Source: Maylandia zebra
Taxonomy: Eukaryota; Chordata; Actinopteri; Cichliformes; Cichlidae
NCBI RefSeq assembly: GCF_041146795.1
Contig: NC_135170.1
Coordinates: 372,826-436,825 of the forward strand
Length of the DNA: 64,000 nucleotides
Direction: 5' to 3'
Shown: positions 41,381 through 50,600 of the stretch, piece by piece
Numbering within the stretch: the stretch's first letter is position 1
Layout: each line of letters begins with the position of its first letter
The notes under the pieces: model-generated
What the model was told of the DNA's origin: nothing
Databases searched by the model: none
What the model saw: the letters and a program-made list of their open reading frames with translations, nothing else
Program-made: the position numbers and the translations under genes

Positions 41381-42972
41381 TTTTAATAGTAGGGTGATCA
41401 TTGGCAGTCTTCACAGAAGAAGTAGTTCTGAAAGAAATCATAAATTCTTTGACCATTCTTATAAATAAGGGGGAAAGAGGTCTGCAAAATGTGTTTATGT
41501 TACCTCCTGTCTCTTTCACTAACGAGGCCCTCACCCCGTCAGCTCCAGAATAATAACCACTCAGATAATATTGTAAATATAAAATAAAAAGACTAACATG
41601 AGGAGCCTATAGTCTATAGCGCTCCTCTCGGCAAAGCAAATATTTTTGACACAACCAAGTAGTCAGACGATGATTCTACTTCTTAAAACTATTGGACAGG
41701 TCAGGTATAAAAACCAAAACAAAACGTTTAGCAGCTTCACTGCACTGTGTTTGCACACGGGACTGAAGAAGATAACAGAGGAATTATACCTTTAATTAAA
41801 TATTAATTAAGGATCCAAGCACCCATTTCACACCTTGACTCATGTAATGAAGCACATGATAGTGGGTCACCCACTGGGATAGATACCTGGGGCTGTCCAC
41901 CCAGTCTTAGAACTGACAAAGCTTCTCAGATGAGACGTCTTCAAGAAACTTAAAGAAGTCCAGTTACATTTTTCCCCAAGCTCCTTAGACTACCGTGACC
42001 TGGATGACTGAGAACCTACACAGATATGATGTTAAGCTGCTTTAATGATTCCAAAACCAATTTTGATGAGTATTTGGAATATCTGTCCTGCTGGAACATC
42101 CAGTTTTCTTCACTTGAGGTTAAGTTGAAGACGTTACTCCATCCTCTTTGTGTGGATATACCAGTAGCACTTGCAGCAAAACATCCCCAGAGCACGATGT
42201 CACCACCATGATCCACAGCATATGTGTATACAGGTATATGTAGCACAGACTGTACAGTATCCCACACACTTTTGATGCTTCATCCATGGCTGTTTGATCA
42301 GTTTTACCAGTGTGAACCTGTGTATTATATTGAAAACATGGGCTAATTTATTTATCTTTGACACTACAACAGGTCATCCCACTAAGGAGGGTTGCTTTTG
42401 AAGGTGGTGTTGTAATTAAAGAGTTTAAAAAACTGAACGTGTCTGCGAGCAGCGTTCACAGTAACTGAGAGGTAGGCGTGGCACTGGGGACCGAGCCCCC
42501 CTAAAGGTTACGTCCTAGTCACCCCTGCTGCGCACATCATCTAAACTGTGTCGTGGTTACATTATTAACTTGTGTCGTTAGGGTCTGTGTGCATTAACAG
42601 ACGTCGAACACGATCCTCCTCACCGACTGGATCATGCGCTGATGGATACTCAGCATTTTAGGCCCAACCAAGCTCCATACCGCTAAAGACGCAGGAGATG
42701 GGGCCGTAAAACCCAAAGAAGCCGACCACAGCAAACAAACGTGTCAGTGTAGGAGCGGAGGCGGGGCCCAGGGACGTGTACATCGGTACCTTTGTATGCA
42801 TCAGACAAGCCAACGATCATCGTTTCGCCTTTGTTGTGGAATCAGACTGCGAGCACGTCTCCCACACACACTGCATCTGCTAGCTACGTTACCTCTCTCC
42901 AGGGTTAGGGTTAGCTACCCTGCTAGCTACGTTACCTCTCTCCAGGCACAGCGGTTCTGTCATGGCCGCCAT
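19989..42972 (-). CDS. lin7b: Lin-7 homolog B, whole gene (6 coding exons)
   Basis: A small scaffold of the LIN-2/LIN-7/LIN-10 (CASK-Veli-Mint) complex. It sorts and anchors receptors and transporters at basolateral membranes and synapses. The exons splice in phase into 207 residues, the length of human LIN7B. An L27 domain (about residues 13-65) binds the L27 domain of CASK or MPP proteins. A PDZ domain (about 93-175) has the carboxylate-binding loop GLGF at 102-105 and binds C-terminal ligand motifs. The C terminus SSLESRG identifies LIN7B rather than LIN7A or LIN7C. All junctions obey GT-AG. The introns of 6.6, 0.7, 4.5, 1.9 and 8.5 kb are packed with transposons. It lies head to tail behind snrnp70, as in mammals. 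Confidence 0.95.
20260..20610. other. lin7b intron 5, unique part
   Basis: No repeat signature or exon is recognised. Confidence 0.4.
20611..20830 (-). mobile_element. Teleost SINE, head missing
   Basis: Carries the repeat body AAAGCGCTTTACACACCCAG and the motif GGTGAAGTGTCTTGGGGACA on the plus strand, a widespread teleost SINE whose tRNA head would lie to the right. Only its body and tail remain here. Confidence 0.55.
21034..21635 (+). mobile_element. Solo LTR of an LTR retrotransposon
   Basis: 602 bp beginning TGTCAGG and ending TGACA. It is flanked by the 5-bp duplication TTTCC (21029-21033 and 21636-21640). Inside are a TATA-like GTATTTAAG followed by the conserved GTGTCGCGTCGTC region and a poly(A) signal CCAATAAAGC near 21545, as in an LTR U3-R-U5. 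No internal coding sequence lies next to it, so it is the product of LTR-LTR recombination. Ty3/Gypsy type is my guess. Confidence 0.8.
21641..22600. other. lin7b intron 5, unassigned
   Basis: No exon or repeat termini were recognised. Confidence 0.35.
22640..22900 (-). pseudogene. L2-type LINE endonuclease N-terminal fragment, inverted
   Basis: The minus strand encodes [18 protein letters not shown] then [17 protein letters not shown]. This is the first part of an apurinic-type endonuclease of L2/CR1 LINEs (N-I-R-S-L ... L-T-E-T-W). It runs opposite to the esterase and reverse transcriptase parts that follow, so this LINE was rearranged during or after insertion. Confidence 0.6.
23512..23847 (+). 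pseudogene. L2 reverse transcriptase, part before the insertion
   Basis: Open frame with [12 protein letters not shown] and [20 protein letters not shown], the region just ahead of the polymerase palm in L2-type LINEs. A frameshift follows at about 23847, after which [11 protein letters not shown] continues in another frame. Confidence 0.75.
24071..25509. mobile_element. hAT element nested inside the outer hAT
   Basis: The ends TAGAGCAGGGCGATATGG and ATATGGCCCAGCCCTA pair imperfectly. The 8-bp duplication TTTGACGA lies at 24063-24070 and 25510-25517. No transposase. A part of its interior (about 24590-25170) reappears inverted at 33540-34100. Confidence 0.88.
25529..26429. mobile_element. 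piggyBac-like element nested in the outer hAT
   Basis: Ends CCCTTTAAGACC and GTCTTTAAAGGG are inverted repeats starting with CCC. Both are flanked by TTAA (25525-25528, 26430-26433), the target of piggyBac transposases. A 78-codon frame at 26179-26415 ([14 protein letters not shown]) is not a recognised transposase part. It is non-autonomous. Confidence 0.8.
26951..27820 (+). pseudogene. L2 reverse transcriptase, part after the insertion
   Basis: [34 protein letters not shown] and [11 protein letters not shown] are the polymerase palm motifs, with the catalytic YADD near 27290. A stop after NTHQ and a frame change at about 27343-27383 break it. The thumb region continues to [19 protein letters not shown]. 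Confidence 0.85.
28550..28713 (-). CDS. lin7b: lin7b exon 5
   Basis: Acceptor TCTTCATGCAG ends at 28714; donor is GTTAGT after 28550. It encodes residues 147-200 plus two bases: the last third of the PDZ domain ([17 protein letters not shown]) and the basic helix [14 protein letters not shown]. Confidence 0.95.
28714..29387. other. lin7b intron 4, left part
   Basis: No repeat or exon is recognised up to the hAT element. Confidence 0.4.
29388..29932. mobile_element. hAT-type miniature element (CAGGGGTG ends)
   Basis: 545 bp with inverted ends CAGGGGTGCTCAATACG and GTGTGAGCACCCCTG. The 8-bp duplication CTCTACAT lies at 29380-29387 and 29933-29940. Near the left end is a palindromic GTCGATCGCGATCGAC stretch. 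No coding capacity. Confidence 0.93.
29941..30650. other. lin7b intron 4, right part
   Basis: No exon, repeat termini or coding motif recognised. Confidence 0.4.
30651..30860 (-). CDS. lin7b: lin7b exon 4
   Basis: 210 nt, phase 0 at both ends, between acceptor TCTGATTAG and donor GTAAGA. It encodes residues 77-146: the linker [16 protein letters not shown] and most of the PDZ domain, including [20 protein letters not shown] and [15 protein letters not shown]. Confidence 0.96.
31085..31355 (+). mobile_element. L2 LINE 3' end fragment
   Basis: Repeats the 3' untranslated end of the L2 element at 28050-28285 (GAGCCTGGTTCTGCTGGAGG, then AGGGGGTCATATGATTGTTG). It ends in a GAACTGAATT-like tail. 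5' truncated. Confidence 0.8.
31393..33412. mobile_element. hAT element (2.0 kb)
   Basis: The ends TAGGGCTGCACGATTAATCG and AAATCGTGCAGCCCTA are inverted repeats. The 8-bp duplication ATAAATAG lies at 31385-31392 and 33413-33420. Sub-terminal AATCGCGATCTCAATTC is also mirrored (AATCGTGATCTCAATTC, 33346-33362). No transposase. Around 31870-31926 a LINE-like 3' tail with five TTCTGA repeats is embedded. Confidence 0.93.
33540..34100 (-). repeat. Inverted copy of part of the nested hAT interior
   Basis: Matches the reverse complement of about 24590-25170, for example GCTAGCTGGTATATAATGAT, ACAGCTATGTTAGCATA and GAAGACAGGAAACTAAACAG. It is a diverged second copy of the same repeat. Its outer limits are not clear. 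Confidence 0.75.
34101..34811. other. lin7b intron 3, unassigned
   Basis: No exon or repeat recognised. Confidence 0.35.
34812..35085 (+). mobile_element. tRNA-derived SINE
   Basis: The head GGGGTGGCTGTGGCTCAGGC holds an A-box (TGGCTCAGGCGG) and a perfect B-box GGTTCGATCCC near 34877. The body has TTGGGCAAGATACTAACCCC and the tail AGAAAAGCGCTGTATAAGAA. Direct repeats CATTTATG at the two ends suggest a target duplication, but the SINE tail itself is similar. Confidence 0.75.
35398..35469 (-). CDS. lin7b: lin7b exon 3
   Basis: 72 nt, phase 0 at both ends. It encodes residues 53-76 ([24 protein letters not shown]), the end of the L27 domain and the linker. Acceptor CTTAG, donor GTATTA. Confidence 0.95.
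36202..36320 (-). CDS. lin7b: lin7b exon 2
   Basis: 119 nt from acceptor GGGTTAG (36321-36327) to donor GTAAAG. It completes the aspartate codon from exon 1 and encodes [20 protein letters not shown] up to AAIRE, the core of the L27 domain (residues 13-52). Confidence 0.95.
36321..37299. other. lin7b intron 1, left part
   Basis: No repeat termini or exon recognised. Confidence 0.35.
37300..37595 (-). mobile_element. L2 LINE fragment, opposite orientation
   Basis: The reverse complement matches the end of the L2 reverse transcriptase and part of the 3' region (28-kb copy): the [10 protein letters not shown]-encoding stretch, AAGCCTTCAGCTGATCC-like sequence and AGAAAGAGAGAGCAGATTTC. An AATTGAATTG tail lies at the left. 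Confidence 0.8.
37838..39212. mobile_element. hAT element (1.4 kb)
   Basis: Inverted ends TAGAGCTGGGCGATATGAG and TATCGCCCAGCTCTA. The 8-bp duplication ATTTAAAC lies at 37830-37837 and 39213-39220. The ends resemble those of the nested element at 24071, but the interior differs. A poly-T run of about 20 lies near 39090. No transposase. Confidence 0.93.
39450..41215 (+). pseudogene. Mosaic R4-clade LINE copy (copy 3)
   Basis: A patchwork. 39450-39600 matches the reverse transcriptase part near 12240-12380. 39605-39675 is an inverted match to about 14070-14130. 39690-39850 is an L2 3' fragment. 39855-40490 is a diverged, gapped version of 11275-12540. 40497-41210 is nearly identical to 13477-14184 of the long copy. 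The sharp rise in identity at 40497 suggests a young 5'-truncated copy joined to old debris. Confidence 0.8.
40496..41173 (+). pseudogene. R4-clade LINE C-terminal part: C2HC and endonuclease
   Basis: A 225-codon frame carrying [18 protein letters not shown] (the C2HC knuckle) and the restriction-like nuclease ([20 protein letters not shown], then [13 protein letters not shown]). About eight substitutions and one 2-bp gap separate its ~700 bp from the long copy. It keeps the natural C-terminal end ([12 protein letters not shown] and stop), which the long copy has lost. Confidence 0.85.
41290..41378. repeat. (TA)n microsatellite after R4 copy 3
   Basis: An 85-bp TA tract about 75 bp beyond the R4 copy 3 end. 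The spacer contains a short inverted piece of the LINE (CTGGAGCCACTCACCTAG, the reverse of about 14011-14045 with 21 bp missing). Confidence 0.9.
41379..41739. other. lin7b intron 1, unassigned
   Basis: No exon or repeat recognised. Confidence 0.35.
41740..42025 (+). mobile_element. Penelope-like repeat tail fragment
   Basis: Contains ACAAAGCTTCTCAGATGAG and CTTCAAGAAACTTAAAGAAG, the end sequence of the Penelope-like element at 4040-4130, here on the plus strand. Non-coding. Confidence 0.6.
42026..42870. other. lin7b intron 1, start
   Basis: No repeat or exon recognised. Confidence 0.35.
42878..42946. repeat. Tandem duplication of the lin7b exon-1 donor
   Basis: The 26-bp unit TGCTAGCTACGTTACCTCTC+TCCAGG occurs at 42878-42903 and 42921-42946, separated by 17 bp containing GTTAGGGTTAG. 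The right copy is the real exon-intron boundary. The left copy places a second identical donor (GAGAG|GTAACG) 43 bp inside intron 1. Confidence 0.95.
42936..42972 (-). CDS. lin7b: lin7b exon 1
   Basis: ATG at 42972-42970 begins [12 protein letters not shown] and one further base. Donor is GTAACG. The first ATG is chosen because MAA matches mammalian LIN7B; a second in-frame ATG is three codons on. Split codon G|AT joins exon 2. Confidence 0.93.
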
Positions 42973-43480
42973 GTCTGCTTCTTTAGCCGGGTGGTAGTAC
43001 GAGGACATCATCGCGGACTCGGTGCACACTGATCCAACGAACACCTCGTATGGCCGATTAATGTTGTTCACAGCAGTGCGTGGCCCATCGTTGCCCACAG
43101 CCTGCTTAGCATCGTGAGTGGAGCTTCGAGACTACAACCTGACGCAGCAGCTCTCCTCCAGCTGCGGCTTCAGTGCGCGAAGCAGCGATGTCATCTACGC
43201 AGGACTCATGTGCTCCACGCACTGACACAACAAAGGACATCCCTCACACACTTGCAGTATCTGCTGTTGTCTGATGGGCGTTTTTAATATTTATCACCCA
43301 GCTGAAAGGCTGATAGAGCACTGCTACATGTGCTCTGGATATCCTGTAACTGGCCTTGTTGGTCTGGGGTGACAGGTTTGTAAGAACTGATCGGAGACTA
43401 CGAAATAAAACATTTGGCACAGACTCATGGACAAAGGATGCAAAGTGAATGGCGTGAAACTTTCTGGCTTTAAGTCACAT
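42973..43480 (-). promoter_or_regulatory. lin7b 5' flank
   Basis: About 500 bp between the lin7b start codon and the snrnp70 3' end. It must contain the lin7b 5' untranslated region and promoter. It is moderately GC-rich; no TATA box in a convincing position was found. Confidence 0.4.
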
Positions 43481-43484
43481 CTTT

Positions 43485-43902
43485 ATTAAAATGTCCTTGC
43501 AAATATTACCAACAGCAGGAGATTAATAAAAAGGAATAAACAGAAGAGCTCATAACTGCCACAACACTACATCTTCAACCTGACAGGATGCTCATCGGGA
43601 CACATTTACCAAACTCACGTGGCTGCTAGATCTGGAAATTAAAACGGCTACACCATCGACCCATTTCAAAACAAAGTTTATTTGTGTCTGTTTGTTTTTT
43701 TTGGGGGGGGGGGGGGGGGGGGACTACAACCAAAACCATCGCTACAGTAAAATGAGAGTGTGATGTAGTGGCACACATTAGTGGGGTCATGTTGAGCGTA
43801 CCATGACACCAGGTTACAGAAACAGACTGACAGGAAGGCTCTGACATCACAAAGGTCAACGAACACAGACGGTGTACGAGACGCTCCGACGGGCGCTTCG
43901 TT
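43485..43902 (-). other. snrnp70 3' untranslated region
   Basis: Runs left from the TGA at 43905-43903. Two AATAAA signals lie on the minus strand, at 43682-43677 and about 43495-43490. They would give two alternative ends, about 250 and 430 nt after the stop. Confidence 0.6.
43695..43722. repeat. T8-G20 homopolymer pair in the snrnp70 3' region
   Basis: Eight T then twenty G on the plus strand, so C20-A8 in the mRNA just before the first poly(A) signal. Confidence 0.95.
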
Positions 43903-44626
43903 TCAGTACTCGTCTCCTGCAGCCTCCATCTTGTAGCCATTTTCACTGGAAACGTAGCCATCAGCTGACGGCGCAGACTGCTGGCCCGCCATCATCCCAT
44001 CCTGGCTGTATTCCTCCATCTGTGGCGGCACTCCTCCATCATCCTCGTTTACCATGTCGTCTTGAGGGCCCATGTCATCTCGCAGGGAGCTGTGCCGTTC
44101 CTCTCGCCGATCGCCCCTGTCTCTCTCGCCACGCTCCCGTTTGTGCTCCCTGTCTCTGTCCCGATCTCCCCTGCGTCTGTCCCTGTCCCTGTGGCTACGC
44201 CTTCTGTCCCTGTCCCTGTCTCTACGCTCCTCTAAGCCCTCACTCGCTTCTCCCTCGTGCTCCTCCAGCATGCGCTCTCCGACCTCGGGGGCAGCTTCTC
44301 CTTGGCCGATCTCCTCCCCTCCTTCTGGCCCCTTCGCCCTGTCCCTGTCTCTTTTACGATCTCTGCTCCTGCTCCTTCTCTTCCGGTCTCGACTCCTCTC
44401 CCTGCTCCTGCTGTCTCCTCCCGATGCCGCCCCACGCTCCCTTTCGCGATCTCGACGCCGGTTACTACCACTGTTGTCCTCTGCTGCTACGATCTGTCGG
44501 TCCCTTTCTCGCTCCTGGGAACGGGTGTGGCGACGGCGTTCGCGAGATCGGGACCGGCGACGCTCTCTGTCCTTGTCCCTGTCCCGTTCACGGCTGCGTT
44601 CCCTCCGGTCTCCACGGTCACGGTCA
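43903..44626 (-). CDS. snrnp70: snrnp70 last coding exon
   Basis: 724 nt from acceptor CTGCCCACAG to TGA. It encodes the low-complexity tail of alternating Arg with Asp, Glu or Ser, then an acidic end ([16 protein letters not shown]) and the conserved ENGYKMEA. Confidence 0.95.
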
Positions 44627-47470
44627 CTGTGGGCAGCACAGTTGCAATAAGTATTTACAGCAGTTTGTATTTTTACGTCAAATTACAAATGTAGAACGAA
44701 GACCCACCCCCCAAGAGGACGGTCGTCATAGCGTGACGCGTCATCTCGACCAGAGTGCTTGATGTTGACATCAGCGCCGCCTCGCCTGGTGCCACCCAGT
44801 CCACCACCTAGACAGAGAAACCACAAACATTTCTAACATGTTCATGAGAAGTCCGCTTTCTTCAGGCGAATGTTTACAGCGCCACCTTGTAAAAACAAAG
44901 GCGCTGCACATTACAGTCCCACAGTGGAGGGACGCCTAACGGCGAACAACTTAGAAAGCAGTGCTCACCTAGCCTGCGAGGACGCCACCCTTTGACAGTA
45001 CGTCCTCTTTCCACGTCCACCAGGACCCTTCTGCCATCAATCTTCTTCCCGTCAGCATGCTTATAGGCGGCTGGAGAAGAGTAACGGGAAGAGGGAAGAT
45101 AAAAGGTGAGGAAAGGGAGCGAGGGAATATGGCTAAGGAAACAAACAGTGCATTATTATACTGACCAGGAGCAGGCGAAGCCGACATGGCTGCTCTCTGG
45201 GCAAAAGTCGAAGGATAATGGGAGTAGACTTCCTTCCACCCGAAGAGTGATTGTTACATTACACCGTTTCTTTTACTTACTCGGGGTCCTACACCAGCTA
45301 CACCAAAGAGCTGCTGTTTGATAGACTAAGGTGCTGTTTCATAAAGCTGTGGCATGTTTGGATTCACTGCTGCTAAACCTTTGTGCCACCCGCTGACACG
45401 TCTACAATAAGACTTTGTTTTCTAGAAGATTTAAATGCATCGAGCTGTTGGTAAAAAGCTGCAGCAGCTTCTGTTATTACACAAAGCTGCTTTCATTTAC
45501 AGGTTTACTGAGAGCAACATACAGTAGGAACATCAGCACCTGGCAAACTGTCCACTCGTGTACCACACAATGTTATGACCCATGTTGACTGATGGAAGAA
45601 CGTGCCACGGTCCAGACTAAGCTACTTGATGTGTGGAGCCAAGGCTAAAACGTTACCATCCATGAAAGGGGCCTTACCAAAACCCTCCAGACACAACATC
45701 ATTTCACTGATAAGAGTTCAGAAAGGCTCAGGCCGAGCTTTAAGGCCTCACTAAAGTACCTCCACACCACGACAGTGTCACAGCACATCTACTTACCATA
45801 CCCCGAACCCTTTCCCTCTTCAAGAAGGATTTTACCACCAGTCCTACTGACATGGACCACGTGGGGAAAAGGAAACGTGGAAAAATATAAAACAAAAACC
45901 CAAAACAAACAAAACTGGGCTTCTTTGCAGGACTGGCTTTATCACAACTCCAACCTACTGAGAAAGAAATGTTCCTAACACTGGCATGCCATGGATGTGT
46001 AGGCTGAGATGCATTCAGTGCGCAGATGTTATAAACTGGAATTGTAAAAACTAGCACCTGGAAACTTTGGCCCCGGGCGGTCATTTCCTGTTGCATTTAC
46101 TGTCTGCTGGATACGCAGTGACAATCATTAAAGCTAAGTGAGAGCGAGACTGAGAACCACAACGGTTTGTTTGTGGCTGCGCAAAGGGGCTGATCACATG
46201 ACCCCGACAAGCCTGGTTGAGGGAAGAAAACCCAAACTGGGGGGCTCATACACGACACTCGGAAACTTCAAGTGAATCATGTTAAAGATAGTCAAAGATG
46301 TTTTGCAGCCCCTGCACTAACTTATCCATTTTGTTGGGGACCCATCCTGGAACACTTATTCTTTGAGCTGACAGCACAGGAACCTCTTGATTAGCGTGTG
46401 GAGCTTCACTCTTCACTGTGATGAACAACAAGATTATCAGTAAATAAATGATGAGATTAAAGCTTTTTGGTGACAGTCTGCAGTTTGTAAGGCTGCCAAG
46501 TTAAGCATTGCAGCAATTTAGTGCTGTGCAATGAGAAAGACTGCAAACTCCACGTCACAACAAACTCCAGCTAATGCGAATGGCAGCCATTTAATCATGC
46601 GTGTGGCTCTCTCAGGCTCAGCTACCACTGCCTTCATTAACCTGAGGTGACATTTAGGACAGGCGGTCGGGTGCGTTCAATGGTAAAAGTCTGAATAAAA
46701 GCTCTTTAGGGTCTGCAAGAAGACGCTTTACCCATTGAACCCTATCCCTATGTAGGAGATGGAGGGTGGAAAAAAATCTTACCCATCATACAAACCCATT
46801 ATACCAACCATATACTGAGCTGTGGTAGTAGGGTGTAGATGTATCATAACCATCATCATCTGCCAGCCAGCTCTGGCCAATAGCCATCACAGATTGGCGG
46901 CTGCAGTGGCAATGAGAACAACATACAGTTAATACACTGTTTACCCCACATTCCCCATCAGTTCATCCCCTGCTCCAACTACACAACTGTGATTCAGCAA
47001 CTCTGGTCTTGAAGAGCTGATTGCACCAACATCCCAGAATGGCGTCATTGTGTTCGATGACACCATTCGACTAAAGAGACAGTATTTACTGTGGCATCGC
47101 CACCAGCTTAACGTATCTCGCTAGTGTGGAAAGGCTGAATTAATCTCACCATGACCAGGGTTGAAGACCACCGATAAAAGTTTGTAAAACGTGGGCTTTG
47201 ACACATGTCTGGTAAAAAACCCATTCAATGCTTGGTGACCAGTCTGACTATGTGCTTACCATTATAGTCCAACCGGGAGAGCTGCTCTTCCACAAAGCTA
47301 CAAGGCCTAACAGTTAAAAAGACAATGTGCCTTTGACAGGCAAAGATGTTCAGGCTCACAAATGAAACAGTTGACCCCGCCCCCACACACAAGATGCAAA
47401 AAAGAAAACAAGTCTTTATTGCTGAGAACACCGTTCTTAGACCAGACTGATGACACGCAACACGCACGTT

Positions 47471-47525
<55 letters not shown>

Positions 47526-47577
47526 GTTCTCACACACACACACGCACACACACACACACGCACGTTCTCACACACAC

Positions 47578-47617
<40 letters not shown>

Positions 47618-50600
47618 CAGAGCTCCAGCACTAACCAGCAGCTGGGCTCTCACTCAGCAGCAGTCACTACAGAGAAAGCTGCTGCTGTTACAGAGCTGCA
47701 GAGGAGAAACGCCCTGCACACAGTATTTGGTCTTTAAGTAACATAACTATGTTTGGGTTCATATTGGTACTCACAGTGCATGTCTCTCTCATGCTCATAT
47801 TCAATGAATGCAAAGCCCCGCGGCTTCCCCGTCCTCTTGTTGTAGACTATGTAAATCTGGAACAACAGTAGAAGAAAAGAATATATCACAATATAAATCA
47901 TTACCGCACATGCTTCAAATTATACGGTGATATGGATTTTAGGCCATATCGTGCAGGCCTGGGCAACAGTAACTCACATCACAAGTTGTTACAACCAAAG
48001 TAAGCAGAAGAGCATCCTGAATGTGCATGCACTGACAGCAACACGCCCACCTAGGACCAGGACACGCCCCTCTGCTGATGGCTGCCTCCAGCAGGATAAC
48101 ACACCGTGTGATAAAGTCGATCAGTTTCTTGAACATGACAATCAGTTCATTGTGGATAAATGAGCTCTGGGTCACAGATGTGAATCCATCAGAGTGCTAC
48201 TGAAACATGGAGGAGCTGGAGTTCAGCATCATGGATGTGCATGAAGGCGATACGGACTACAGTTTGAGGAATCCATGAGTTTTTCTCTTCAGGTGAACAT
48301 GGAGTCCAACCTGTTACTATCAGGGTGGACCTTAAGTGGCTGGTGAGTTTACGCCTGAGCGACCTGCCCAGCACGTGCACATGCGTTAGCTTGTCTTCAT
48401 AATAGAAGTACTGAACACATCGTCGATCTTTGATGTTCTAAAGGTGCTACTGACATCAAAGTCAGTAACAAGGCATGCTACACACACGCAACACATCCAA
48501 CCACAGCTGTGCATAAAGGATGTGTAATAACGAGGAATGGGAGAAAGCTGACAGCTGCTGTATGCACAAACCAGTCCGGTCCTCAGGTGTGGTTCTGGAC
48601 CAACAAACACGGACTGGTATTACGGCATCCAAACAGCCCTTTCCCACTACTACCAGCTTGGCTCAACTGGACTTTGATCATTTTCCATGACAATCGAGTA
48701 CCAGCTAATGTGCGTGGGGTTGTTATAGCAACACTCGTGGTTTCACGACACAGGAGCACGTCGAGGGAACAGCATGCCCCTGCTCCGTGTAGCTCGCTGT
48801 CAGACTCGGGGACCACGGTGTGTCGTTGTCAAGACAACAGAGGTTTGGGTTTGAATGAGCTGCTCTCCTGATTCAACGACGATGAGTTCAGTTTGGCTCT
48901 CCTGTGACCAGTTTATTGTGAAATGATCACTTCTCCACTACGGCCCAGCACTGCTGCAGAGTTTAGAGATGTTTCTGTAACCAGTGCCACCAGTTTGGAA
49001 AGGTCATGAGAGAGCTCACTGGTTCTCCTCATAATGAGACGTTCCTTGTGTGACACCTCGGTAACGACACAGCTTTGTGCAGGTTGGGATTGAACGAGCT
49101 GCCGTGACTCGGCCTTCAACACTTCATTTATGCACAGCCATGATTTCAACAGATGAGCTGTTAGTGACATCTGGAGAAAAGCTCATGTCAGAGCACCTTT
49201 AGAAAGACACTGGACTTCAACTGGACACGTGTCCGGCACACGAGCCCGACAGTCAATGCAATTATTACAGCATGTGGAAAGTACTCCAATAATCAAGAGT
49301 AACATTTGTCTTCCTGTAGAAAGTGACCTGCAACCGTTTTAAAGGCTAACCTTGATATCTTTGTTGCATGACACTGATACTGTGAGACTGCAGAACAGGC
49401 TTAGCTGGATCTGGACGGCTGGAAGCGCGGCTCAAACATCCTGTTCGATTCACCATTGCTGCACAGCTACATTTGATAGTTAAGGGGCAACACACAAGTG
49501 TGCCGATGCCAGGTGTGTACTGTACGCGACAATTGAAAATAGTAGTAACTGAATAAATAAGACATTAAGCACAACATTACTCAGACGGGACCGTGTAAAC
49601 GTACCCGTTTGATGGGGCCGTACACTTCAAATTCTCGGCGAAGCTTGGACTCAGTGGTGTCATAATTCTGTAGAAAGAAGATATTTAGAGTTCACACAGA
49701 CAGGTAACACCAAACCCAACAAACCCAAGCCCAACACACTTGGGCAGGCAGCTATTTGAATATACTAACCACTCGTGCCACAAACAGAGTCTTGAAGGCA
49801 TCGCCCTGTGCGTTGGGGTCATTATGAGGGTCCCCTGATAGCATGTGAACAGAAAAGCAACATTAGGCCAAGTCACCACATCATGCAGCGTTTGCAGAGC
49901 GTGTGCCGTGTCAGGAACTTACAAAGCTTCAGCTCTGTCTCTACTACTGCTTGCCTCCTTTCAATCTTCTCTCGTCTCTACAAAAACAAAAGATTCACAG
50001 AAATGGTTAGTGCTCAGCTTTCTTAACGATCGTTGCTTTGTTCTCAGAAAACCGGACACATACAGACTTCACAGAGCTTCATCTGTTCTAGTCTCTTTCA
50101 GCATTGGATTAAATTCATTCCCACCTCTAAATTCTTCACAAAACACCCCATAAAGTTACAAGATGCCCGTTTCCACTGATCACCTGTCAGATGGTATGTC
50201 TACAGCCTGACTGGAGCCCCAGCTGTGGTAAATAAAGCGAACTGGACATTATTTGGAAAGAAACACTTTCTCTATAAAAAGGTCCCACAGCTGACAGTCC
50301 AAGTCAGAGAACACCCAAGCTGTGAAGTCCAAGGAGTTGTCCTCAGAGGCTGGATTGTAGGTGAAGGAGGCTGCAGAAAAACGTGTGCAGTATTTAAGGT
50401 CCCAAAGAGCACCGCGGCCTCCATCGTCTACACATGGACGAAGTCTGGAACCACCAGCACTTCCAGAGCCGGCTGCCTGGCTGATCTGTGCAGCTGTAGT
50501 TGAGGGTCTTGATCAGGGAGAACCTGACTCTGAAAGAGCTCCAGTGTGGAAAGAAGAAGAAGAACAACCAGATCCCACGGTGCTCAAACCCTGTGCTGTC

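Noticed and set aside
42895-42915. Interstitial telomere repeat
   Set aside because: Only GTTAGGGTTAG, under two full units, inside the duplicated donor; not a telomeric tract.
43872-44762. A 296-residue plus-strand protein rich in Cys, Pro and Leu
   Set aside because: It is the opposite strand of the snrnp70 RS/RD-rich exon and crosses its splice sites.
47225-47737. His-Thr and Cys-Val repeat frames
   Set aside because: Translation of the CA minisatellite.
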